DNA from: Deferribacterales bacterium UBA4806
GTDB lineage: Bacteria > Chrysiogenota > Deferribacteres > Deferribacterales > UBA228
Assembly: GCA_002402635.1 (NCBI GenBank)
Contig: DHGE01000187.1
Coordinates: forward strand, 1-17,426
Direction of reading: 5' to 3'
DNA: 17,426 nt
In this document: piece after piece, positions 1 through 7,028 of the stretch
Layout of the letters: each line of letters opens with the position of its first letter
Numbering within the stretch: the stretch's first letter is position 1
The notes under the pieces: generated by a model
Told to the model about the DNA's origin: nothing
Database searches by the model: none
What the model saw: only the letters and a program-made list of their open reading frames with translations
Made by a program: the position numbers and the translations under genes

Positions 1-318
1 AAGTTGCCTTTTAAGTAAGGGATCTGTGATTTGATTTCTGGCTTTAAAGTTTTGAAGTTTCTTAAAATCTTCTTTATTACTATATATTAATGAAATTGCC
101 AGATTAAGGTCTGCATATCTATCATAATCCTCACTTTTACCAAATTGTGTTGCATCATAATAAGCTATAGCAGACTGCTTTTGTAGTGGTGCAATTAGCT
201 TAACATGGTTATCAATAAATGCTTGTAAATCTGCCTCATCATTAGCCATAGCCAAATACCCTCCTAAAAAAAATGTTAAAATTAAGATAAACAAAATGGA
301 TATTATATTTTTTTTCAC
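1..318 (-). CDS. M2-family metallopeptidase (peptidyl-dipeptidase, ACE-like), N-terminal part
   Basis: This is the first 106 codons of a gene that runs off the left edge. The GTG start at 318-316 has a strong AGGAGG site 5 nt upstream. Residues 1-25 form a signal peptide (MKKN, a hydrophobic core with FFLGGYLAMA, likely cleavage before NDEAD), so the product is exported. The mature N-terminus reads LQAFIDNHVKLIAPLQKQS, then AYYDATQFGKSEDYDRYADL, IYSNKEDFKKLQ and QITDPLLKRQL. This matches my memory of the helical N-terminal region of bacterial M2 zinc peptidases, which remove dipeptides from peptide C-termini. The HExxH zinc motif would lie outside the window, so catalytic competence cannot be checked. 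It is divergent from the DUF72 gene and has its own promoter. Family confidence is good but rests on the N-terminus only. Confidence 0.8.
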   Translation of the reverse strand, partial: MKKNIISILFILILTFFLGGYLAMANDEADLQAFIDNHVKLIAPLQKQSAIAYYDATQFGKSEDYDRYADLNLAISLIYSNKEDFKKLQNFKARNQITDPLLKRQL

Positions 319-355
319 AAACACCTCCTCAATAAAACTAATCTTAAAACATTTA

Positions 356-385
356 AATATAAAACAATATTATGTATTTAGTCAA
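356..385 (-). promoter_or_regulatory. Probable sigma-70 promoter of the M2 peptidase gene
   Basis: On the minus strand, TTGACT (385-380) and TATATT (361-356) are separated by 18 nt. The -10 element ends 37 nt before the GTG start, leaving room for the AGGAGG ribosome site. This is a good match to the sigma-70 consensus at a position that makes sense, but it is a prediction from sequence only. Confidence 0.5.
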
Positions 386-440
386 GTTATATGATTAATT
401 AAAAATTCACTAAATATTGCATATATTATATATATTATAA

Positions 441-1178
441 ATGGAAAGTCTCTATATTGGTTGTTCAGGATTCAGTTATGGTCATTGGAAAAATATTTTT
501 TATCCTAATGAATTATCAAAAAACAAGTGGCTTGAATATTATAGTGAACATTTTAATACATTAGAATTGAATGTAACATTTTACAGACTCCCTTCAGAAA
601 ATACATTTTTGAAATGGTACAATAATACGCCTAAAAATTTCATATTTTCTGTTAAAGGTAGTAGGTTTATTACCCATATAAAAAAATTAAGTAATTGCGA
701 AAAAGCTACTGAAAATTTCTTTAATAATGTTTTATTATTAAAAGATAAATTAGGTGCTATTCTCTGGCAATTGACACCTTATTTTCAATATAATCTTGAT
801 ATTTTGGAAGCATTTATAAAAATCATAAATAATTATAATATAAAGAATTGTTTTGAGTTTAGAAATAATAGTTGGATATGCAATGAGATTGTTGATTTGT
901 GTAAATTTAACAATATTGCACTATGTTTAGCAGATTGGCCAGATTTTTTAAAAAATACCCCCTTGACAGCTAATTATATTTATATGCGCAGACATGGAAA
1001 ATCTGGCAGTTATGCGTCCTGTTACACAAAAAATGAATTAATGGAAGATGCCAATTTTATTAAAGCACATTATATCAATAAAGAAGCTATATTTATCTAT
1101 TTTAACAATGATTTCAATGCCTATGCACCAAAAAACGCTTTACAATTAAAGAACCTAATAGAAACAAATAATCAATAA
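441..1178 (+). CDS. DUF72 (YecE-like) family protein
   Basis: The 245-residue product has the hallmarks of the DUF72 family: an N-terminal YIGCSGFSYGHWKNIFYP, then LELNVTFYRLPSENTFLKW (family pattern E-x-N-x-TFYR), FIFSVKGSRFITH, FEFRNNSWI and YIYMRRHG near residues 138-186. DUF72 proteins fold as a TIM barrel, and their substrate is not established. It is slightly shorter than E. coli YecE (about 270 aa as I recall) but appears complete. The start is the first Met and fits the family start. No Shine-Dalgarno sequence is visible in the AT-only stretch just upstream, so translation may be leaderless or weak. It is divergent from the M2 peptidase gene and separated by 230 bp from the next operon, so it is probably monocistronic. 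Confidence 0.9.
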   Translation: MESLYIGCSGFSYGHWKNIFYPNELSKNKWLEYYSEHFNTLELNVTFYRLPSENTFLKWYNNTPKNFIFSVKGSRFITHIKKLSNCEKATENFFNNVLLLKDKLGAILWQLTPYFQYNLDILEAFIKIINNYNIKNCFEFRNNSWICNEIVDLCKFNNIALCLADWPDFLKNTPLTANYIYMRRHGKSGSYASCYTKNELMEDANFIKAHYINKEAIFIYFNNDFNAYAPKNALQLKNLIETNNQ

Positions 1179-1341
1179 CTTTTTAACTTTAGCAGTAATA
1201 TTAAAACATTATTGAATAAGTCATTAATTTAATATAACACAACTCATTAATTACTTTGTAGTAGGTCTATTATACAAATTGGTACTCCAGGTTGAAATAA
1301 TTTTATTTTAAAACCAATTAATGTTGCTTTTAAAAAAGAAT

Positions 1342-1370
1342 TTGACTTTCAACGGAAATTGTTTTATATA
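1342..1370 (+). promoter_or_regulatory. Probable sigma-70 promoter of the regulator-Ehr operon
   Basis: TTGACT at 1342-1347 and TATATA at 1365-1370 are separated by exactly 17 nt. Transcription would start near 1377, about 30 nt before the regulator ATG at 1409. Spacing to the first gene is normal. No other candidate of this quality was seen in 1179-1408, and I found no convincing sigma-54 (-24/-12) element. Confidence 0.55.
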
Positions 1371-1380
1371 TTTAACGTTT

Positions 1381-1400
1381 GGACAATTTTAGACAATTTT
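1381..1400 (+). repeat. Tandem 10-bp direct repeat (GACAATTTT core), possible operator
   Basis: GGACAATTTT (1381-1390) is followed immediately by AGACAATTTT (1391-1400), so the two copies are one helical turn apart. They lie just downstream of the predicted transcription start and upstream of the regulator gene. A related GGACAAAA recurs at 1411-1418. An AAACCAAT octamer also occurs twice (1311-1318 and 1401-1408), and AATTGGT at 1277-1283 is an inverted copy of part of it. Autoregulatory binding by the HTH protein is an inference. Confidence 0.4.
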
Positions 1401-1408
1401 AAACCAAT

Positions 1409-1777
1409 ATGGACAAAACTTTCATCACTGTAAAAGATTTAGCGGATAAATTGAGTGTATCTGATAAAACAATATATAGAATGATAAATGACCATCGTAT
1501 ACCCTTCGCAATTAAAATTGGTGGCCAATGGAGATTTAATATTAATGAAGTAGAGAGATGGATTGAAACTCAAGAACAGGAATTAATTATTAAAACAAAT
1601 TATCATTTAAAAATTATTGATGCCATTTTAAATGGAACTATTCTTTATAGACTTCACGGAGAAAACTGTGATGAAGTTTTAACAGAGTTGTTAAATATGC
1701 TACCTTCTATTGAAGAACTAGATATACTTCAACTAAAATCCTCTATATTATATCGTGAATCTATTGTTTCATCATAA
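1409..1777 (+). CDS. Excisionase-type HTH regulator with N-terminal half of a PTS EIIA-like domain
   Basis: The 122-residue product begins with a MerR/excisionase-type helix-turn-helix (residues 5-53: FITVKDLADKLSVSDKTIYR, then IKIGGQWRFN and VERWI), which binds DNA. Residues 68-122 look like the first half of a PTS EIIA (fructose/nitrogen type) domain, ending in ILYRESIVSS where EIIA proteins have a -EREALGST-like stretch. The frame then meets TAA at 1775-1777. Past that stop, the same frame continues with LNGIAYMQPS, corresponding to the EIIA signature NGIAIPHPR, and runs straight into the next gene. So this and the next reading frame together match one HTH-EIIA protein of about 221 residues. 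No clear Shine-Dalgarno site precedes the ATG. It is first in the operon and probably regulates the Ehr genes. Either it works as a short DNA-binding protein or the gene is decaying. Confidence 0.75.
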   Translation: MDKTFITVKDLADKLSVSDKTIYRMINDHRIPFAIKIGGQWRFNINEVERWIETQEQELIIKTNYHLKIIDAILNGTILYRLHGENCDEVLTELLNMLPSIEELDILQLKSSILYRESIVSS

Positions 1778-1795
1778 TTAAATGGGATTGCCTAT

Positions 1796-2074
1796 ATGCA
1801 GCCTTCCTTTGAAAAGCCAGTATTCTATAAAAAAACAATGATTATTATAGGATTTCTAGAAGAAACAAAAGATTTCGAATCTATAGACGGGATAGATACA
1901 AAAGTTATTTTTCTTACTTTACCTGCAAACAAAATAGAACAGGCAATAATTGATATAAAATTGCAAAGACTTTCTATGGATGAACACTTTGTCAACACAA
2001 TAAAAAAAGAACTTTGTAGAAGAGAATTGTTGGAATTTATCAAAACTTTTGAAGATAAAATATTAAAGGATTAA
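1796..2074 (+). CDS. C-terminal half of a PTS EIIA-like domain, separated from the HTH part by an in-frame stop
   Basis: The 92-residue frame is in the same phase as the HTH gene, 18 nt after its TAA. Its content (KPVFYKKTMIIIGFLEET, KVIFLTLPANKIEQAI, then a helical end) resembles the second half of an EIIA domain, where family members have a VFLLLAP-like strand. In EIIA the phosphorylated His lies in NGIAIPHPR; here the matching codons read NGIA-Y-M-Q-P-S, so Gln replaces His and phosphotransfer is not expected. A weak GGGA lies 8 nt before the ATG, so separate translation is possible. The stop is 1 nt before hyfB, whose AAAGGA site lies inside this frame, so translation here may help hyfB expression. 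It could be an independent small protein, a readthrough product or a pseudogene half. Confidence 0.6.
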   Translation: MQPSFEKPVFYKKTMIIIGFLEETKDFESIDGIDTKVIFLTLPANKIEQAIIDIKLQRLSMDEHFVNTIKKELCRRELLEFIKTFEDKILKD

Positions 2075-2075
2075 C

Positions 2076-4034
2076 ATGGGCATTTTTAAATTAACAATAT
2101 TTATAATTCTAATTGGTGGATTAATCCCATTTGCAACTTATAAAAACTTTTCCCTTATGAAGATATTGAGTGTGTTATTTATCTCTTTAGGCAGTTTAAT
2201 GGGAGTTATTGACTCACTTTTTAAATTAAATAATAAAGAGATTTATAATGTAACATATAAATTATCTGATATATTCATTGTCGCACTTTCTATAAATAAT
2301 CTAACAAAATTTTTTATGATAATTATATATTTAATATCTTTTTTTTCTGTCATATATAGTTTTCATTACTTAAATGATTCATCAAAAGCATTGAGAACGG
2401 CTCTTAGTTATTTTTTATATTCACTACTCATAATTTCTATGATCTTTGTCGTAAGTGCTAATAATATTATTACTTTTATTTTTTCATGGGAAGTAATGTC
2501 GTTAACTTCCTACTTCCTTGTTATTTACAATTATGAAGATTTTGAAACAATAAAATCTGGCTATATTTACCTTATATTTACTCATATTGGGGCAATGTTC
2601 ATATATTCGGCATTTGGTATTATGTTTGCATACACCAATAGTTTAAATTTTATTAACCTATCTTTAATCCCTTTAAACATTAAAACTTTAATCTTTATAT
2701 TATCCTTTATTGGATTTGCTTCTAAAGCTGGTTTATTTCCATTGCACATATGGCTACCTTATGCACATCCTGCAGCTCCAAGCCATATATCGGCTATCAT
2801 GTCAGGCGTAATGATCAAAATGGGTATATACGGAATCCTTAAAATATATACTATGCTTGAGTTTAATAGTATCATCACTGGCTATACAGTTCTTGCTTTT
2901 GGAGTCATATCAGGTGTTTTAGGTGTAGTTTATGCTTTAGGTCAATCTGATTTAAAAAAATTACTTGCTTATCATAGCGTAGAAAATATTGGGATAATTA
3001 TAACTGGGATAGGAATAGGAATGATTGGGCAGTATGAAAAAAATTTCGCTATGGCTCTATTTGGCTTTACTGGTGCCATTTTACATACACTAAATCATTC
3101 AATTTTCAAATCACTCTTATTTTTTGGAGCTGGTTCAGTTATTCATAACACTAAAAATAGATCTATTGAACAAATGGGTGGCTTGTTAAAAAATATGAAG
3201 GTATCAGGTTTAACTTTTTTAGTCGGTAGCCTTGCAATAACAGGTTTACCTATGTTTAACGGATTTATAAGTGAACTTATTATTTATTTTGGAAGTTTTC
3301 AAGGTTTAAAACAATTACCATTAACACAATTTGCATCTATTATTGCTATCATATCGCTAGCTGTAGTTGGTGGGCTAGCCTTGGCATGTTTTACTAAGGT
3401 AATTGGTGTTGCTTTTTTAGGTGAACCAAGAAATGACAACACAAGTAATGCAAAAGAAAGTGGTATTTTCATGCTCATCCCTATGATTGGGCTCTCTCTC
3501 ATCTGTCTTACAATAGGAGTATTTCCTAAATATTTCATTAAAATAGCATTGTATGGAACTGAAACATTATTTCTAAATTCTATAGATTTTCATATAAATG
3601 ACTATTTTAATTTTTCTACATCAATAACTAATATAAGTCTGCTATTTTTTTTAATACTTACTATACTTTTTACTTTAAAATATTTTTGTTATAAAACCAA
3701 AAAAATTCATAATACATCAACATGGAGTTGTGGCTTTAGTAAACCAACCACAAGAATGCAGTATACAGATTTCTCCTATGCATTTTCTATTATAAAATTT
3801 TATAAGCCATTTGTTCTTTTTAAAAGTGACTATAAGAAAATTGATAAAATCTTTCCCAATAAAATTGAATACCATTTAGAATATCTTGATATAGCAGAAA
3901 AATACATTATTCAAAATATTGCTAAATTTTTAGATCTTTTTTTTGAAAAACTAAGATGGATTCAACATGGAAATATACATATCTATATAGGTTACATCCT
4001 GATAGTACTAATTATATTATTATTACTAATTTAG
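2076..4034 (+). CDS. hyfB: Ehr / hydrogenase-4-like membrane subunit B (NuoL/MrpA-type ion channel)
   Basis: The 652-residue, very hydrophobic protein belongs to the HyfB/HycC branch of the proton-translocating NuoL/M/N family (E. coli HyfB is about 670 aa). Visible key residues are the TM5 glutamate in FSWEVMSLTSYF (E139), the lysine in GFASKAGLFPLHIWLP (K217) and a lysine in GVMIKMGIYG (K248), all expected in a working half-channel. DLKKLLAYHSVENIG marks the broken discharge helix. The C-terminal STWSCGF...MQYTDFSYAF around residues 547-565 is the HyfB-type tail. The ATG is chosen because AAAGGA lies 5 nt upstream. It starts the structural part of the operon, 1 nt after the EIIA-like frame. 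Confidence 0.92.
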   Translation: MGIFKLTIFIILIGGLIPFATYKNFSLMKILSVLFISLGSLMGVIDSLFKLNNKEIYNVTYKLSDIFIVALSINNLTKFFMIIIYLISFFSVIYSFHYLNDSSKALRTALSYFLYSLLIISMIFVVSANNIITFIFSWEVMSLTSYFLVIYNYEDFETIKSGYIYLIFTHIGAMFIYSAFGIMFAYTNSLNFINLSLIPLNIKTLIFILSFIGFASKAGLFPLHIWLPYAHPAAPSHISAIMSGVMIKMGIYGILKIYTMLEFNSIITGYTVLAFGVISGVLGVVYALGQSDLKKLLAYHSVENIGIIITGIGIGMIGQYEKNFAMALFGFTGAILHTLNHSIFKSLLFFGAGSVIHNTKNRSIEQMGGLLKNMKVSGLTFLVGSLAITGLPMFNGFISELIIYFGSFQGLKQLPLTQFASIIAIISLAVVGGLALACFTKVIGVAFLGEPRNDNTSNAKESGIFMLIPMIGLSLICLTIGVFPKYFIKIALYGTETLFLNSIDFHINDYFNFSTSITNISLLFFLILTILFTLKYFCYKTKKIHNTSTWSCGFSKPTTRMQYTDFSYAFSIIKFYKPFVLFKSDYKKIDKIFPNKIEYHLEYLDIAEKYIIQNIAKFLDLFFEKLRWIQHGNIHIYIGYILIVLIILLLLI

Positions 4035-4043
4035 AGGCAATTA

Positions 4044-4961
4044 ATGAAATCACTGATTTTATTTTTAACATTGATTGTTTTAGCTCCTCTTTTTTCAGCA
4101 ATTATGCTTAAAATTAAAGCTTTTTTTGCTGGTAAAAAAGGTATTCCATTATTAATAAATTATTATACCCTTATAAAACTTATACAGAAAACATCCGTTT
4201 ACAGTATTAGCACTTCTCAAATATTTCAAGTAGGATATCTTATTACTTTAGCAACCACATTGACTTCGCTATTATTCCTACCATTTTCAGGCTTACCTCC
4301 ACTTCTTTCATTTAACGGTGACATAATTTTCGTTTTATATTTAATGAGTTTAGGAAAATTTTTTACACTAATATCTGCCATGGACACTGGATCATCTTTT
4401 GAGGGATTAGGTGCAAGCAGAGAAGCATTTTTTTCTTTTTTAGCCGAATCTGCTTTTTTCATGGTTATTATTTCTTTTTTTTGGTTTGATGAAAAATTAA
4501 GTATAGCTTCTTATTTCATGGCAAATAACAAAATTAATGTATGGAATAATTACAACTTTCCTTTACCACTTGTAGGAATTTCATTATTTTTAATTTTATT
4601 AACCGAAAATTCTAGAGTGCCTATAGATGATCCTGCAACTCATCTTGAACTAACAATGATTCACGAAGTTATGATACTTGATCATAGCGGACCTGCTTTA
4701 GCATTTATCTATATTAATTCATATCTTAAACTTTTATTTTTTTCGAGTTTTTTAACACTCCTGCTATTTCCAAGATTTGGCTTGGACAATAAATGGAATA
4801 TAGCTTCGTTTTATATAACACTTATATGCATTTACATTTCTATTGGAATAACTGAATCAATAATGGCGAGATTTAAATTAAATAAAGTTCCAAAATTTTT
4901 AGTTATAACATTTTCTTTAGCTACATTTGCAACAATAATAATTATGGGGTTTGCTAGGTAA
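4044..4961 (+). CDS. hyfC: Ehr / hydrogenase-4-like membrane subunit C (NuoH-type)
   Basis: The 305-residue membrane protein is of the HyfC/HycD/NuoH family, the subunit that joins the soluble redox arm to the ion-pumping arm. Strong family motifs are DTGSSFEGLGASREAFF (residues 114-130) and ENSRVPIDDPATHLELT (188-204), followed by MIHEVMILDHSGPALA. These acidic residues lie in the cytoplasmic loops that relay redox energy to the membrane. GAGG at 4034-4037 precedes the ATG by 6 nt and overlaps the hyfB stop region. The gap to hyfB is 9 nt and to hyfE 5 nt. Length and motifs indicate an intact gene. Confidence 0.93.
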   Translation: MKSLILFLTLIVLAPLFSAIMLKIKAFFAGKKGIPLLINYYTLIKLIQKTSVYSISTSQIFQVGYLITLATTLTSLLFLPFSGLPPLLSFNGDIIFVLYLMSLGKFFTLISAMDTGSSFEGLGASREAFFSFLAESAFFMVIISFFWFDEKLSIASYFMANNKINVWNNYNFPLPLVGISLFLILLTENSRVPIDDPATHLELTMIHEVMILDHSGPALAFIYINSYLKLLFFSSFLTLLLFPRFGLDNKWNIASFYITLICIYISIGITESIMARFKLNKVPKFLVITFSLATFATIIIMGFAR

Positions 4962-4966
4962 GGTAC

Positions 4967-5602
4967 ATGTCAAATTTAATATTAACGCTTACAGTTCTTA
5001 TGGTTTTATTTTGTTTAGGCTCAAGTAGACTTTTAAGCATTATATACCTAATTGCTTTCCAAGGCTTTCTTGTCTCAGTTTTACCTTTTTTTATAAACGA
5101 TAAAATAACTATAAGTGTTATCCTATTCATACTAGTTACCCTTCTTATAAAATCTTTTTTAATACCAATATTTTTGTACTTTGTCATGAAAAGGATTACT
5201 ATAAAAAGAGAAATTGAGCCTATAATTGGTTATAATGGGTCTGTTTTTTTAGGATTAATCATCATTATTATATCAATATTCATTGGCAATAAATTTAATT
5301 TTCATATAAACCATCACAATACATTTTTGTTCCCTGCTGGGATAACAACACTTACATCTGGTATTTTTCTTATCATTGCAAGAAAAAAAGCTATAACACA
5401 AGTTATTGGCTATTTGATGATGGAAAACGGCATTTATTTATTAGGATTAATTTTATCAAACCATAACCTTAATATAATAGAATTTGGTATATTATTAGAT
5501 CTTTTGGTTGGTGTGATGTTAATGGGGATAGTTCTACACAACATCAACAAAACTTTTGATGACATAGATACAACACTATTAAAATCTTTAAGGGACTTAT
5601 AA
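4967..5602 (+). CDS. hyfE: Ehr / hydrogenase-4-like membrane subunit E (NuoK-like)
   Basis: The 211-residue protein is almost entirely hydrophobic and close in length to E. coli HyfE (about 216 aa). It has the NuoK-like signature GYLMMENGIYLLGL with a membrane glutamate at E153, a membrane lysine K62 in TLLIKSFLIP, and D178 in ILLDLLVGVML. The N-terminal half adds helices not present in NuoK, as in HyfE. The start follows a TAAGGT site that overlaps the hyfC stop. One nucleotide separates its stop from hyfF. It likely forms part of the ion path between HyfC and the antiporter-like subunits. Confidence 0.88.
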   Translation: MSNLILTLTVLMVLFCLGSSRLLSIIYLIAFQGFLVSVLPFFINDKITISVILFILVTLLIKSFLIPIFLYFVMKRITIKREIEPIIGYNGSVFLGLIIIIISIFIGNKFNFHINHHNTFLFPAGITTLTSGIFLIIARKKAITQVIGYLMMENGIYLLGLILSNHNLNIIEFGILLDLLVGVMLMGIVLHNINKTFDDIDTTLLKSLRDL

Positions 5603-5603
5603 G

Positions 5604-7028
5604 ATGACAGACCTAGTTTTAATAATAATTTTTTTAAATGGATTATTAATATTTTTTACATCAATAAAATTCGGAAGATATTTATTCTTCTCTTCAGGAA
5701 TAATGCATCTTATTATGACAATTGCATTAATACTAAATTCACAAAATATTTATTTTAATTCATATTTAAAATGTACTTATGAGGGTTTAGTAATTCTCTC
5801 TATAATATCATTTCTATTTTTATGTATTATTTTTTATTCAATCTCATATTTAAAAGAAATCCAATTGAGCAATGAAAGAATTTTTACTGGTTCCATGGTC
5901 TTATTTTTATCTGCCATGACTTTGGTTTCTCTCTCAGACAATATAATACTAATATGGGTAGCCATTGAAGCAACAACATTATCAAGTGCACCTTTAATAT
6001 TTATACATAAATCAAAAAAATCACTTGAGGCTACATGGAAATATATACTAATCTGCTCTGTGGGGATTGCACTTGCCCTTTTGGGTTCCTTTTTTGTAGT
6101 TCTTTCAATGGATATTAAGGGAATAAATTGTCCCCTCACATATACCGATTTTAGCAATATTGCAAACTTACTTGACAAAAAATTGCTCAAAGCTGCATTT
6201 ATCTTTATTCTTGTTGGATATGGAACAAAAATGGGATTAGCTCCAATGCATACTTGGCTACCTGATGCTCACAGCGAAGCACCTGGTCCTGCATCTGCGC
6301 TACTTTCTGGCGCACTTTTAAATTGTGCTTTCCTAGCAATTTATAAAACAAATAAAATTTTAATATTGGCAGGTTTAGGAAATTTTTCAAATAAACTTTT
6401 AATAATTTTTGGTATTATTTCTATTTTTATTGCAGCTACTTTTGCCTTAAAACAATCTGATTATAAAAGACTATTGGCATATTCAAGTATCGAAAACATG
6501 GGAATTATCGCATTTGGAACTGGAGTTGGAGGTCTTGCCGCTTATGGAGCGATACTACACTTAATACACCATTCCCTTATAAAATCTTCACTCTTTTTAA
6601 CTTCACAAAACTATTTATTTGCTTATGGCTCTAAGTTAATAGATAAAGTAGGCAATGGAATAAAATTAATGCCTAAAAGTTCTATATTATTTATTGCAGG
6701 ATTTTTTGGTATTTCAGGTTTTCCACCTTTTGGAATTTTTTTAAGTGAGTTCTTAATTATAATGGGTACTTTAAAGCAAGGTTTATACTCGGTTGCCATA
6801 ATCTTTATTATGTTATTAATCATTGTATTCGCTGGATTTGCAAAATATTTTATACGAATTATTTTTAATAATTATGATGGAAACATAAAAATACCAGAAA
6901 ACTTTCAAAGACTTTTACCACAATATATCCTACTTGCAGTATCTATTATTTTAACTTTCTTTACTTTTGATTTTATAAACTCTTATATTTCAAATATTCA
7001 AATATACTCTGAGGTTTTACATGGATAA
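5604..7028 (+). CDS. hyfF: Ehr / hydrogenase-4-like membrane subunit F (NuoN/NuoM-type ion channel)
   Basis: The 474-residue protein is a second antiporter-like channel subunit. It keeps the TM5 glutamate (WVAIEATT, E122), the lysine in GYGTKMGLAPMHTWLPDAHS (K209) and the LKQSDYKRLLAYSSIENMG broken-helix segment. The end of a further channel region reads FFGISGFPPFGIFLSEFLI. E. coli HyfF is somewhat longer (about 526 aa). It is the second of only two such channel subunits here; no HyfD-like third channel gene is present. The last 8 nt (ATGGATAA) overlap the start of hyfG, indicating translational coupling. Confidence 0.92.
   Translation: MTDLVLIIIFLNGLLIFFTSIKFGRYLFFSSGIMHLIMTIALILNSQNIYFNSYLKCTYEGLVILSIISFLFLCIIFYSISYLKEIQLSNERIFTGSMVLFLSAMTLVSLSDNIILIWVAIEATTLSSAPLIFIHKSKKSLEATWKYILICSVGIALALLGSFFVVLSMDIKGINCPLTYTDFSNIANLLDKKLLKAAFIFILVGYGTKMGLAPMHTWLPDAHSEAPGPASALLSGALLNCAFLAIYKTNKILILAGLGNFSNKLLIIFGIISIFIAATFALKQSDYKRLLAYSSIENMGIIAFGTGVGGLAAYGAILHLIHHSLIKSSLFLTSQNYLFAYGSKLIDKVGNGIKLMPKSSILFIAGFFGISGFPPFGIFLSEFLIIMGTLKQGLYSVAIIFIMLLIIVFAGFAKYFIRIIFNNYDGNIKIPENFQRLLPQYILLAVSIILTFFTFDFINSYISNIQIYSEVLHG

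Noticed and set aside
1179..1260. Terminator after the DUF72 gene
   Set aside because: Only short, weak A/T pairings occur, without a stable stem or a T-run in the right place.
1279..1297. Possible sigma-54 promoter (TTGGTACTCCAGGTTGAA)
   Set aside because: The spacing between the GG and the downstream element is 11 rather than 10, and the required GC dinucleotide is absent; a good sigma-70 promoter lies just downstream.
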